Source of the DNA: Microvelia longipes
Lineage: Eukaryota; Arthropoda; Insecta; Hemiptera; Veliidae
Direction of reading: 5' to 3'
DNA length: 64,000 bases
Assembly (NCBI GenBank): GCA_018340805.1
Contig: JACMZG010001863.1
Location: forward strand, 23,482,377-23,546,376
Position 1 is the first letter of the stretch. Every line of letters starts with the position of its first letter. The notes beneath the pieces were generated by a model. The model saw nothing but the letters and a program-made list of their open reading frames with translations, did not search any database and was not told where the DNA came from. This document shows, piece by piece, positions 43,927 through 55,697 of this stretch. The position numbers were made by a program, and so were the translations under genes.

Positions 43927-44759
43927 CTATTTAAACAATTATTCATTGCAATTGTTTTACTAAATAGGTTAGAAACAATTTTATGATTTGTGTTGAAATA
44001 AGCATAATTTTAAAACATTTACTATGAATTTTGAACTAGTTCAGTTTTTTAAATATTTTTTTTCCGATATTAGTGTAACAAATTAGAAAAAAGAAATTTT
44101 TAAAAATTACTTACACCAGATATTAGTTTTGGTCCCTTTTAAGGTTGAAACGTTCAAACCTCAGGGGCATGTTTATGGCCACTGCCTGTACCAATTAGTT
44201 TTCAAACAGTTTCCAACCTGTTATAAATCGTTACCGTTTTCCTTACTGTCAGTTCTAAACCAATATTTAGTTTATTGGACGTCGTTTATTTGCTTTATGT
44301 TTATTTTTTTGAACCTGATAGTTAGTTTTTTAATGAATCTACAGGTTGTTTTCGTTTAGGTAATTGATTGTGATTGAATTCTGTTGGGGTTTTGTTTGCT
44401 GTTAGAAAAACCGATAGAGTTCACTGTATTCTATATTTTAAATCAAATTAACTAAATGAGATCCATTTGTTATTTATAATAACTAGGTATTTGTTTATTG
44501 GTTCTTTAACTTCTTTTGAGAAGATATATACAGAAGTAAAAATACGCTGTACAAATTATGGTCTTCCTAAGTTTAATTTATTCCATGGCTTCACTAAAGA
44601 CTGCAGTCTATATCATAACATTTTTTCTTTAGTTTTACTATGTGTTTATTTATCATACTGCATTATATATTTTTCTTCCTATTTATTTTGAATTCCATAT
44701 AATAAATTACGTGTATACATATAAAATTTTACGAGATTTACTTTTCTATTCTAGAAACG
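43927..44759. other. AT-rich DNA with chance frames
   Basis: Frames at 44129-44359, 44467-44691 and 44642-44827 are hydrophobic, lack splice context and have no recognised domain. Confidence 0.35.
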
Positions 44760-44995
44760 CTCAAAATCTTATCGATAAAGGTTGCGATGACAAGGTTTTA
44801 AAGTTCCCTAACGTTTCATCTAAATAGTTTGAAACGTCATCTGGGGTAGTTTGAGTTTGCTTGAGGCATTTGCGTTTAGTTTCGCTGTGCATCGATTTGA
44901 ACCAATATGATGCGCTACTCTGTCGTTTCATTCATGTAGTTCCACAAATGTGGGAACGAAACGTCTTAAACTTAAATTTCCTTATCAAAACGTTC
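44760..44995 (+). other. Block with repeated GAAACGTC and a short stem-loop
   Basis: GTTTGAAACGTCATCT (about 44828) and GTTCCACA/TGTGGGAAC plus GAAACGTC (about 44940-44966) resemble the 3' half of hammerhead motifs in Penelope-like elements, but the CTGATGA half is not recognisable here. It is GC-richer than its surroundings. It is best read as a relic. Confidence 0.25.
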
Positions 44996-45110
44996 GCTGC
45001 TGGAAAATATTATACTTCTAGATCTTAAGCGCGAATTCCTTTACGCTTTTAATAATAAATGAAATTTATGTTTATCTTTTGATAATGCATATTTTTGGAA
45101 AACGTGAATA

Positions 45111-45431
45111 GTTGACACAATATAATTGAGCGAGAGACGCTTAGGAATGTAACAAGCCTATGCTTGTTACATAGGACAGAAGTGATATATGCTATATCTG
45201 GGAACTTTTTTATCATTTGACATTCGTCATTATTGATAGCTCGACTTAATTTCATGTCCCGCTTTGGTTCGTCGCGTCATGAGGCTATGTAAGCGCTCCG
45301 AACATCTTACGGAATTGAGTAGATCAATTCATTATGTTGAGCCATCAATATTGAAAAAATATGGAATAACGGAACAATTTTTAGATGTAGCATAACTTGT
45401 TACATGCCTACGTAGCTCTCGGACAATGTTA
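45111..45431. mobile_element. Family J foldback, diverged copy
   Basis: TTGACACAATATAATTGAGC at the left is mirrored by GCTCTCGGACAATGTT at the right. The arms share GTAACAAG, GGGAACTTTTTTATCATTTG, CATTATTGATAGCTCGAC and CATGTCCCGCTTTGG with 54712-54860. A small GTAACAAGC/GCTTGTTAC hairpin lies at about 45149-45170. The minus-strand frame 45049-45255 resembles one in the other copy. Confidence 0.65.
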
Positions 45432-45553
45432 ATGACTCTCAAATTAGTTGTCTAATGTTGGAAATAACTTATAAAATTATAAAATTTTATTATTGTTATA
45501 ATATGCATATAAAATGAAGGAATATATAAAAACAAATATGTTGACGGTAGCTG

Positions 45554-45554
<1 letters not shown>
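45432..45554. other. AT-rich spacer
   Basis: No feature is recognised. Confidence 0.3.
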
Positions 45555-45632
<78 letters not shown>

Positions 45633-45634
45633 AT

Positions 45635-45674
<40 letters not shown>

Positions 45675-45675
45675 T

Positions 45676-45760
<85 letters not shown>
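45555..45760. repeat. (TA)n microsatellite, longest in the window
   Basis: About 205 bp of TA with TATTATAT/ATAATATA phase breaks, which make it strongly self-complementary. Confidence 0.95.
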
Positions 45761-45762
<2 letters not shown>

Positions 45763-47104
45763 TACTAAATAAAACTGCTCTATTCACGCATTATGCATAT
45801 TGGTCCATTAAAAACAATTTCAGCCTAAAAAATTATAATATAGCATCACAAGAGTCGCAAAGTACAAAAAATTCTAAAGAAAAAAAGTAAAGATTTCTTT
45901 CAACTTTCTTACGTATTCTCTCACTTCTATTTCCTTATTAAAATTATAAAATTCATTTTTTCAATTATAACAAGTAACATTGAGCCTCTTTTTAATTAGA
46001 TACATTTTCAAAGAAAAGTCGCGGAAAAATCTTATCTCTTGCTCAATAAATCAAAACTGATAAATTGTGGGTAAAATAAAAGTAAGAAAAAAGTCAAGAG
46101 CAAAAAAACCTGAGCTGAAACCTTTTAGACCACTCGGTTAGAAAAACAACTCAACGGCTTCAAGTGGGTGAAGGTGAATTCTCTTTTTCATCGCAATTTT
46201 TCCCATCTTTTAATTGAACCTGGTTTTTATGAAAAAGATGCTTCTTATATTTTTGTCTTTTTTTAATCTTTATTTTTTTTTTTGTTATTATTTATTCCTT
46301 AGAGTAATAATTCATCTTTTTTCTATTTAATAAAAAAGGAAGAAGGAAGTGTCTTTTTAATATTGTTAGTTGACTTTTTAGAAGAGACTTTTTCATAAAT
46401 AAATGATTCTCCATTTTAATAAATGGACTTTGAAAATAGAAATAATGTTAAATAAATAAAAAAAATCAGCTTGGCTGGAAGAAATTATTTTAAATTATAA
46501 AGTAGTTTTACCTTTTAATTTTTTAATAAAAAACATAAAGTACATATTACTAGTCATTTCAATATAAGAATATGTCCACAGACTAATTTGAATCTTATCA
46601 GATGCCTAATAATTTGATCTATTGGCTGTTTCAGACCCTTATTTGTCTGGTACATGTCAAATAAATGATTCTGGATGTGTTTAAAAAGTTAAATTCGTGG
46701 GAGATCAGCCTTGAAGGGTGAATTTCCTTTAAAATTGTTGCTTCAGTCGGTAACTAACCATGTCTTGCTTAAGCTTCCGATTTATGCATTATAAATGGAG
46801 CAGTATCATTATATCATAATAGTGTGTTAATATTTAATATGTAAAATTTGGACATTTTTATCTCAAAATCGAAGGTTCAGTATTCATACGAGTAATAATT
46901 TGCCAAGAGTAAAAATACTTTATTTTTTTAAAGAACACTAATTACTCATCACTTTACCCTCATTAAAGGGTACTTATAGTGACTATTTTTGCTATATTTA
47001 GGAAAAATAGTAACCCTTATTACATTTCCAATTTAATTAAAAATTATTAGAGTTCTTAACTAAAATTAAGGTATTTTTACATTTGAGAAATACTTTCTGC
47101 CAAT
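45761..47104. other. AT-rich DNA without recognised gene
   Basis: No feature is recognised. Confidence 0.35.
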
Positions 47105-47312
47105 ACTTAAACTTTAATTTTGAATTAGCCTTTAACTTTAATTTAGACTTTAGCTTTAATTTTTATTCAGACTTTAACTTTAATTTTGATTCAGACTTTA
47201 ACTTTAATTTTGATTTAGACTTTAACTTTAATTTTGATTCAGACTTTAACTTTAATTTTGATTTAGACTTCAACTTTAATTTTGATTTAGACTTTAACTT
47301 TAATTTTGATTT
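47105..47312. repeat. Tandem array, unit 24 bp (two 12-mers)
   Basis: About eight copies of TTTAACTTTAATTTTGATTY plus AGAC. Because the unit is a multiple of three, both strands stay open. The plus frame encodes a repeated FNFDLD/FNFDSD (47083-47448) and the minus frame a KLKLKSKS repeat (47163-47354). Neither shows other evidence of being a gene. Confidence 0.92.
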
Positions 47313-48289
47313 AAAATGTCCAATTATTACACTTGGGACAATTATTTCCGCCAAAATAGCAGTCCAGACAAAATTATGCGAGGGGGAATTTTCTTTTATT
47401 CATCCTCAGAAGATTGTTCTCTTTGGTGTATTCTTTTCAAACCCTTAAACATAGGAAAGTCAGGCTACATATTTTACTAATGAGTCCCTCTTTTGCTTAT
47501 ATTATGAGCCATCTTTCTATTATAACAATGGTATTAGTTCAAAAAATTTATCTAAATTTATGATATACTATTTTATATTTAATGACGTATATAAACCAAA
47601 ATTAATGTGCCGACTAAACCTCTCTTGTTACGGTTAATGCTACTTTTGTATGCAAACTAATAGTGGTGGGATAAGCTCGTTAATTTTCCCATTATCTTAT
47701 CAGCCCTCAAAAAATAAGTAAATAAAAAAGAAAATTAAGCTATCAGAGCCTCCCTCTCTAGTCAAGATATATAGGATAATATTATAAATCATCAATTATC
47801 ATCCAATCGCACTGTAAGCCCAGGCCAGCCAGAGCAAGCAACCGTAAAACCCAACCCAAGACTCTAATTGCTTTTTGCCCTTTTTATTTCTAACCTTATT
47901 TTATTTATAGCTGAAACCCTAACGATGTTATATTTGAGTTATAAAAGATTCCAGTTGTCCGACCGCAAATATTTATTTGAAAGCCGAGTAGTACATCAAA
48001 AGAAGTGTTATACAGTTAATTATACCTAAATTTAAATGGGAAATCTTTTATGATTGTTAATTTCATTCGTTTTATAAGGTCAAAGTTTTGCGTCAAATTA
48101 AACATTCAAGGATGGACAAGCCACTTTAACTTTCGAACTGACCAATATAATTAACCATGCATGGGAGTTGACTTTGAGATGGTGTCTTTATTCTGGTGAT
48201 TCTAGTGATTTCTAATTTAGAACATTAGAGTGTTCATACCAAATATTTAAGGATGTACTTCCACTAAAAGAAAACGAAAAAGAAAAGTT
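47313..48289. other. AT-rich DNA without recognised gene
   Basis: No feature is recognised. A C-rich stretch at 47810-47870 (CCCAGGCCAGCCAGAGCAAG) is the only compositional anomaly. Confidence 0.3.
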
Positions 48290-48630
48290 CGCGTAGCGGC
48301 CCCTTAAAAATTAGTGGCCACATCGCGGCTAAATGCGTGCTAAATTTTAATCAGATCGCATCATTTTTCGGCGTTTTATGATTGTTTCAAAGCAGCACAA
48401 CTACAGCAGTAGACTGTTTTTTAACAAAGCTTCAACTTTCTAGCATTACTACACTAGGAGCCACGATTATTACAGACACACATACAGACAGACAACTTTA
48501 AGAAAACCACTCATAAGGCCTTAAAAACACCTGAAACGGATAATTCCTGTTTCATCCCGGTTTCGGATTCTTTGCAAACACAATAATTTTCCTATATACC
48601 TACGGTATAGATGAGGAAAAGTAAAAATGG
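48290..48630 (+). repeat. Family A repeat, copy 8, with a family E-like GC tag at its left
   Basis: The GCGTAGCGGCC at 48291 resembles the GTAGCGGCC of family E. From 48355 the family A blocks follow: ATCGCATCATTTTTCGGCGT, AGCACAACTACAGCAGTAGA, CTTCAACTTTCTAGCATTAC, a CACACATACAGACAGACAA tract, ACACCTGAAACGGATAATTC, and GCAAACACAATAATTTTCCT to GATGAGGAAAAGTAAAAA. Compared with 40640 it lacks about 50 bp, including GCGGGTTAATGGCGTC. Confidence 0.75.
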
Positions 48631-49214
48631 CTAATGAGGTGGCTTGTAAGGCGGAAGTTAAAACAGGTCTAAGTTGTTTTTAACAAGTTTTCTGTCTATG
48701 TGGGTGCGTGTGCGTGTTATCTCCAGATGTATTATAACCTACAGTAGTCATACATTTGTTGAGGTGTCTAGAGAATAATTTTTAGATAATTAATTATTAA
48801 ATAATTAGTTTCGTCGTTATTTGATGCCTTAAATGACTCAACAAAAACATTAGAAATGCATAAAACTCAAATAAACTAAAGGATTGATTTAAAACTTGGC
48901 ACATATGTACCCTTTCTATACCAAGTTAAGAAAAGTGCCAAGTTTTCTCTCATTATAAGCAAATATTCAATCTTTATTACAGATTGATCTTTATCAGCTA
49001 ATACAGTTATTATACATATATAACTGTGTAACTGTTAGTATATGTATTAATTGGATCAGGTAGACTTGATCTATTTAATAAAGCTTAAGATCTAATTGAA
49101 ATATTTCTTGCTATATATTGTGGAATACTGATAAAAAGATTAATACTTTAAGTATTTATAAATTTTAGCTAGTTAAGGATTCTTAATTTTTATTAAATTA
49201 CTTTTTACTTTCTA
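48631..49214. other. AT-rich spacer
   Basis: No feature is recognised. Confidence 0.3.
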
Positions 49215-49405
49215 CTTAGGCGTCCTAAGTGGTTTTCACTAAGTCGTCTTTCTATATGTGTGTGGGTATCTCTTATCATCGTAGCTCTCAGTGTATTTAT
49301 GCTAGAAAGTTGAAAAATTGTACAAAAGTCAGTGCATATGTAAAAAAATTGTTTTTATTACGTCATTGACTCGCAATAATGACAGCAAAAATTTCGATAT
49401 TTGCA
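49215..49405 (-). repeat. Family A repeat, copy 9 (inverted)
   Basis: The complement shows ACGTCATTGACTCGCAATAATG in mirrored position, TTTTGTACAATTTTTCAACT, TTCTAGCATAAATACACTGA, GAGCTACGATGATAAGAGAT and AAAACCACTTAGGACG. The right-hand CCCGGTTTCGG end is absent. Confidence 0.7.
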
Positions 49406-50435
49406 CTTTCCTTTGGTATGCCCAACTTTGTATTTTACCTTTTAACATAAGCATTAGAAGTCGTGTTAAATTGTTCACAGTTTTAACAATTTGAATTGGC
49501 GGTAAATTCTTCTAAAAATTATAATTTATTTGTTTTTTTATGCTGAATCTAGAATGAATAACTTATGAAAATAATTGATACTTTTGTTTGTTCTTTTTTC
49601 TGATCTTTTATTTAAACAGAGAAGTAAAAAGAGAGATGAATCCATGGTTAAAATAAGATAAAAGCAGAAGTGAGAAAGTATACAAAAATTATTTAGTAAG
49701 AAAGAAAAAGTTAAAAAGAACGGAGTAAAAGATTGAAGAAAGAAGCTATTTAGGTTAAAATAAATTTGAATTGTATTTTATTGTTATATTTAAGTTTTTC
49801 ATAGATCATCTTAAAGAAATTATAATTTTATACTGTGGGATATTTTGTTGGTTTTCTTATCATTTTATTTTAAAACTATGTATATTTATTATTTTGTGAA
49901 CCATGAAAATTTAAACTTCATTATTATTAAACTAATTTTAAATTAATAGGAAAAAATTAAGTTTAAAATATGTTTTTTAACGTTTACAATTGAATCTTGT
50001 TTTAGCCTACGACATACATAATGAATAAAGAATGAAACACGCTGTGAATTCTTGATTTAAAGTGATAAATAGCATTTGTAGTGTAGTGTTTAAATTATAT
50101 ACACAGGTGCGTTATTTGCTTGAGAACTTTATCTTACAAGAAGTGTTAATGCTAAAGAAGGCACTTCCTTGGTACAATATTGGTTTAATAACAGGGCTTC
50201 AAGTTACTTTTACTCTTGAGCTATTAAAAGAATTATTTGTGAAAAGGTTAAAGTTAAAAAAATTAAATGTTAAGATAAAAATTATAAGGTTTATTTTGAT
50301 TAAGATCTTCCTAAGCTAAAAATGTTTTACAGCAAAAATAGGAACTCGAAACAAATTAAAAATCTTTTAATTCTAGTCTAGAGTCTCTTTGAGATCGTCG
50401 CGTCTGGAGGTCTTAGTTAGTAGTGTGATTATAGT
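49406..50435. other. AT-rich DNA without recognised gene
   Basis: A Lys/Leu-rich 85-codon frame at 50062-50319 is not convincing. Nothing else is recognised. Confidence 0.35.
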
Positions 50436-51145
50436 AGTTTTCACTACTTCTGCTTTTCCTTCTACTTCTACTATTAATACTTCTATCACTCCAAAATTTA
50501 CTAACTTATTTACTTTTAACAAAATTTTACTACTTTACTTCTTCTAAATCTACTATCGATACTACTATTACTCCAAAGTTACTGATTCTATAAAACTTAT
50601 ACTATGTTATTACTTTTGTTTCTTCTTCTACGTCTACTAATAATACTACTATTACTCCAATAGTACAACTAATTCTACTCTACTAATTCTACTACTTATA
50701 CTATGTTATGACTTTTGTTTTTCCTTATACATCTACTATTAATACTTCTATGACTCCAAAATTATTAAATCTACTATTTATACTATGTTTACTACTTTGC
50801 TTCTTCTTCTAAATCTACTATCGATACTACTATTACTGTAAAGTTACTACTTCTACTTTTTATACTCTGTTTATTACTTTTTTCTTATATTCTAGTACCC
50901 CTACTGCTACTACTTTAACTACGTTTGCAACTTTTGATTCTTCTGCTAATTGTACTATTTCTTCTTCTACTTCTTCAATACTGCTATAACTCCATAATTA
51001 CTTCTTCTACAACTTATATACTATGTTTAATACGTTTGTTTCATCTTCTACTTCTATTATTGCTAGGACTACTACGTCAATACTAATACTAATTTTACTA
51101 ATACTGATGCAACTACTTCTGCTTCTACTACTAGCGCTATATACT
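50436..51145. repeat. (TAC/TTC)n-derived array with 265 bp higher-order period
   Basis: The base unit is a degenerate TACTAC/TTCTTC trinucleotide. Above it, CTATTAATACTTCTAT occurs at 50471 and 50736, and TACTATCGATACTACTATTA at 50551 and 50817, which gives a 265-266 bp period with two roughly 130 bp halves. Copies after 50900 are more diverged. Confidence 0.85.
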
Positions 51146-53989
51146 TGCCTTTAGGACCAATATCGGGTTTTCTATGTTAACAAGATTACAAATATCGTAC
51201 TATTGAATGTGCATAAGCATTAAAAATAAAAACAGTGGGAAGCAACGATACTCTTGGCCTTTTGAACGTAACTGAATCTGATGGTAAAATAAAGCAGAAT
51301 AAAAAAATTATAATACCTACAGATGCTATGACGCATTACTAAAAATTAAATTTTTAGATCAACAAGACAAAATCGAAAAAACAAAACAAAAATAGACAGG
51401 ATATTAAAGAAAGTACATCCGAGATTCTGTTTTTAGTCTCCAGACAATATTTTTTGGTTAAAAAATATTTTTTCACATTTCCTTGTTCTTCATTGAATAA
51501 GAACTAAACTCAACAAACGTAAAATCTATTAATACTCAAAGATTAATAGATAGTATTAAAGTTTGTATAACCGAAACTCTAAATTTCCAAACACCTAGAT
51601 ACCTACAAATGCTTATTAAGGACTTAGTAAAGAAGGGATAGGGCTTAAAATACAATTTTTCGATGTGAAACAGAATTTTTTCAGCCTGCTACGTTAGCCT
51701 ATTTGATTATTCGTAAAGAATTAGAGGCTGGTTTTTCATTAAAATTTAATAAAGAGTTATATCTTTTTTTTGAAGTGGAATTGACTTAAAAAGAATATAA
51801 ATTAATTTAACAAGCTTTCAACTCTATTATTGTTATTATTTTATAGTTATGTACATTGAAAAATACTTAATATATGTATAGTAGAAAGCATGGTAAGTTG
51901 ATTTTTATTATTTTTAGACCAATGAGGAAGATGCATGTTGGCCAAATATATTTTTATTTAGATTATACTACATTTTATAAGTAAAAACACTTGCAATTTT
52001 TTTTAAAGTGTTCCAATTCATTTTTAAAGTTTACTGTTGTTGTTGGAACATGTTGTTCAAGGCAAGACCGGTATCGCATCACAGTGGATTTATTTAGGAC
52101 TATTCGTGGGTTACATTTGTTGCTTAAATTACCTTTTATTTGCAGGCTTCTAGCTACCGCTTCACAGTTATTTTCTGCTTCAAGTTTTAGCGGGAAATGA
52201 CTCTTATCACATTTGATAACAATAATCGACGTGTTTTAACTTTTTAATCATAATATTTTAACAATATTATAATTATATTTATGCTATTTTAAATTATTAA
52301 ACCGAAATATTATTGGTGATTTTTGTATTTTATAATGTTTTGTGGTTATGTTAAATGGTTTACATAATAAACCATCATGAAAAATTTTCAAGTGCTAGTT
52401 GTTCACTTTTGATTACGTTTAAGTTATGAAATTATAACATTGAAGTAAATAGTTTTTCTTTTAATAATATTCACTAACTTTAATAAAAAAGCGTCAATGG
52501 AGCTCCTCTTTAAGTAATCTTAACGCCGTAAATTGCCCAAAATCAGATTCACACGTCCCAACTATAAGATGATATATGTACAAGCTTAATTTGAACAAAA
52601 ATAATTTAAAACTAACAATCAATTTCGTGATTGTTTTACAAAAGATAGAGGAGATTAATAAGATAATATATATTTTCCCAAATTCTAAGCAATAATTGTA
52701 TAATTTGAAAGAAACGTAAGGCAAACAACAACCAATTAAAACTTAGTTTTTCCCCTAATTCGGATATCAGGAATTTGCCAAAATATTTTAGATCCTATAA
52801 AATTACTAGATAAACGTTTTATAGGATAATTGTGAGCATTGCAGGCTTAAAAATCACTCAATATATAATAAAAACTGGTATAACTAAAACTAGGTTTTGG
52901 AACTTAGTTAGTTTTAGCATTGATCTTGAGATTTGAAATAAACCAATCGACTGTATAACCCAAGTGACGTAATACCTTTTTGCCGCGAATCTTTTTTTTT
53001 TTTAAATATTATATTTTATAATTGCTAATAAAAATGTATAAAATTGATATTTTTATTTTATTCTGTTAAATACAATTTTCTTATCTCAAATAACCTAAGA
53101 AACATAAAAAATCTATAAGTTAAAATTTATGCATCTTCCTCATTACACCTAAAAATAATTCTAATTCTTAAGACTGTGCTCTCTAACCTTTTAATGTTAT
53201 GATAATGAAATTACTATTACAATAATTACTTTTACACGGCTAAGCTTAATCCGCACTCGGACACCCCTCAATAAAAATTATTTGCATAACTAATGATACT
53301 TATGAATGAATAAAAAAAATACATGCCGATTGAGAGAAAAAGGTAAAAGAAAGAGGTTGTTTCATAGTGATTGATTTGATTGACATAGGCGGCAGATGAA
53401 TATGCATACTTCCTGTAATAAGGTAAGAATTTTCCTTGTTTTGAATACAATGTAATTGAGATAAAAATGGAATGGTATGAATGAAATTAAATTTCTAATT
53501 CGTCAAATACTACTACTACCATTGTCATTTGAACTTTTGAACATTTTATTGTGTGAAAGGGTAAAAATATCTCCAATAAATAATTTAGACACATAATTTT
53601 ATTAGTCTCTTACTCTTGTTGTGAATTAAATTTTCATATTCTTTATAATTACCGAATCTCCAACCCTCTATTTATATTTAATGAAATTTTATCAGAAAAT
53701 GAAGCTCGTTAAAGTTGTTCGGATGACGGAAATCCCCCTAAATTTCCCGAGGGAAAGAGGTGGAAGTTTTTTTTCCTGAAGATTTTGTTTTATTTTAAAA
53801 GGTTTAGTATATGCAAGGATCTTGAATAAAAAAATGACGGGTTAGGGAACTTTTTAGTCTCCTGGACGTTGTATAAGATAGACAAATAGGAGTAAACATA
53901 CCTCCCTATGGTTATAGCAAGAAAGGCGCGAAACGCAAGTTATTTTACAAGGATAAATTGAGTTTGCACCTCAATTTTTTTCTTTTCTT
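51146..53989. other. AT-rich DNA; one less AT-rich patch
   Basis: The patch at 52020-52200 carries a 69-codon frame (51991-52200, no ATG start) with CCSRQDRYRITVDLFRTIRG and an internal TTTTATTTGCAG acceptor-like site. No domain is recognised. The rest is featureless. Confidence 0.3.
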
Positions 53990-54310
53990 GTGCTTGTCAT
54001 TTAAATTTTTTCGTTGTGTTAGTCACACATTGTGCTTGATAAGTTAATTAAAATAAAACTGTTAAAAAGAGTAAATATATTACTTTTTACTATTTGTTTA
54101 TAACCTTCTCAATTATCAAAAAAATGAGAAATCATCGTGAGGTTAGTTTGGTCTATTCTTAGGGCCTGCGCAGTTAATTTTATTATTATAAGCATGCGCA
54201 GTTCGTACCAAGAACACATTATGAGCTGTTTGTTCTTATAATGCGTATTGTGATGGATTATTTTTTATTACTTGGTTCTCAACGATGTCACTTTGTTACA
54301 TGGCAAATCG
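53990..54310 (+). repeat. Family H dispersed repeat, copy 2
   Basis: TGTGCTTGTCATTTAAATTT, ATATTACTTTTTACTATTTG, TTAGGGCCTGCGCAGTTAAT, TATTATAAGCATGCGCAGTT, CGTACCAAG and GTATTGTGATGGATTATT match 35040-35300 in order. Confidence 0.65.
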
Positions 54311-54707
54311 CCTTAATATTAAGTTTTTTTTAAGACCCTTGAGATTATGTCACTAATGCTGTTAATAGATTGTAATGCTTAGAGGCATTCTTTTCTTTGA
54401 ATGTAAAATGAACTTTTGTCTCTTATGTAAAATTTTTATTAGTTAATTTTCTACAGATGTTTCAATTCTGTGGATATTACTTTTTTTTACTTAAGACTAG
54501 CTGTCATTTTAGACTTTAGTAGTTTACGGCTTTCCTATTTGTATTCAACACATCGATACAACTAAAAATGTATTGTGTGCACATTAAATACTAATTCTTT
54601 TAAGGGTACACCCACATAAACGTCAAGGTCAACTACCTAGAATTTAGCGTATATTATGAGCAAAATTCTTTCTATCATTTTGATACTACCGAGTTTTGAA
54701 AAACATG
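54311..54707. other. AT-rich spacer
   Basis: No feature is recognised. Confidence 0.3.
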
Positions 54708-55028
54708 AATAGTTGACACAATATAATTGTGCGAGAGACACCAAGGAAATGTAACAAGCAAAATGCAATGCTACATTTGGGAACTGTTTCATCATTCGAC
54801 ATTCGTCATCATTGATGGCTCGACATAATTTCATGTCCCACTCTGTTTCGTTACGTCTAACGGCGCCCTGATGAGTTAGACGTAACGAAACAGAGTGGGA
54901 CATGACATTATGTCGAGCCATCAATGATGGCTCGAATGATGGAACAGTTCCCATATGTAGCATATCATTTTGCTTTTTACATTTCCTTGGTGTCTCTCGC
55001 ACTATTATATTATGTCAAAATTCTTTCC
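54708..55028. mobile_element. Family J foldback with perfect 31 bp core
   Basis: The two arms of about 155 nt face each other. The inner 31 bp is perfect (54831-54861 against 54875-54905), with a 13 nt spacer GGCGCCCTGATGA. The outer parts (TTGACACAATATAATTGTGC, GGGAACTGTTTCATCATTCG, TGATGGCTCGACATAATTTC) are mirrored with indels. AAAATTCTTTC occurs at 54663 and again at 55018, so it may be part of flanking direct repeats. The frames at 54637-55002 (-), 54902-55192 (+) and 54970-55164 (+) all arise from the two arms. The minus frame shares an MKLCRAINDDECRM segment with the other copy. Confidence 0.85.
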
Positions 55029-55595
55029 TTTATTATCCGCCTCGGTGTGCTTATGCGGGCCTCAGACAATTTTGTGCTCCTCCTCTAATTTGCTATATAT
55101 TTTCTATCTGGGCAAAGGCACAATATGGTGTTTTGAGCTCGGGTCCATCAGACATATTGTGTGAAATAGTGTCCAACAACAATGATAGGTAGCCTATAAT
55201 TTTGAGTTAGATTATTCGATTCCGCGTAAAGCTTATCACGTTATTCGTTGGTTAGCGTTGAAATGAACTTGTTTTCCCATTTAAAAATAAGCTAAAAGTA
55301 TCAATCATGGAGAGTAAGTTATAGTATAAACGATTTGATTGGTTGGTTACTCAACGTAACTTGTAGAGGCAAGATGCATAGAGGAATTTAAACTTTTACT
55401 TACCCTCATTTTCTTACGTCACGATTTTGCAATGAATTCAATCTTAACGTTAATTAATTACATCAGCGAGCTTCTGACAATTTCTATTGGTCCGCAACAA
55501 ACCTATTTAAAAACACCCTTTTGCTTTAAACCTTATTGTTTGACACACTGATTACAATTTTATACTTTAAACAAACCTGGTAATTAACCACAACA
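55029..55595. other. AT-rich spacer with a TATA-like word
   Basis: CCTATTTAAAAACACCC at about 55500-55516 is TATA-like and lies about 90 bp upstream of the ATG at 55596. No initiator at a fitting distance is clear. Confidence 0.25.
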
Positions 55596-55697
55596 ATGAC
55601 AGAGTTAACTCCAGCAAAAGTAAATAGTTCTCAGTTACTGATTTTGATCAATCATGGGCGAGTGAACACACAGGAACTCTCTGAACCCACGTTGTAA
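55596..55697 (+). CDS. Short ORF, 33 codons
   Basis: The ATG has a good start context (CAACAATGAC). The frame begins MTELTPAKVNSSQLLILINH, continues GRVNTQELSEPTL, and ends in TAA at 55695-55697. It is GC-richer than its flanks. No family is recognised. It may be a chance frame or an upstream ORF. Confidence 0.15.
   Translation: MTELTPAKVNSSQLLILINHGRVNTQELSEPTL

Noticed and set aside
44129..44827. Hydrophobic ORFs suggesting membrane proteins
   Set aside because: T-rich DNA encodes Phe/Leu by composition. No ATG with good context, no domain, and no splice signals consistent between them.
47083..47448. Repetitive FNFDLD/FNFDSD protein
   Set aside because: The 24 bp unit is a multiple of three, so both strands are open. 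There is no start context, splice signal or non-repeat conserved domain.
54637..55192. ORFs of 64-121 codons on both strands
   Set aside because: They arise from the two arms of foldback J read in opposite directions. Only the weak similarity to a frame in the sister copy was kept as an observation.
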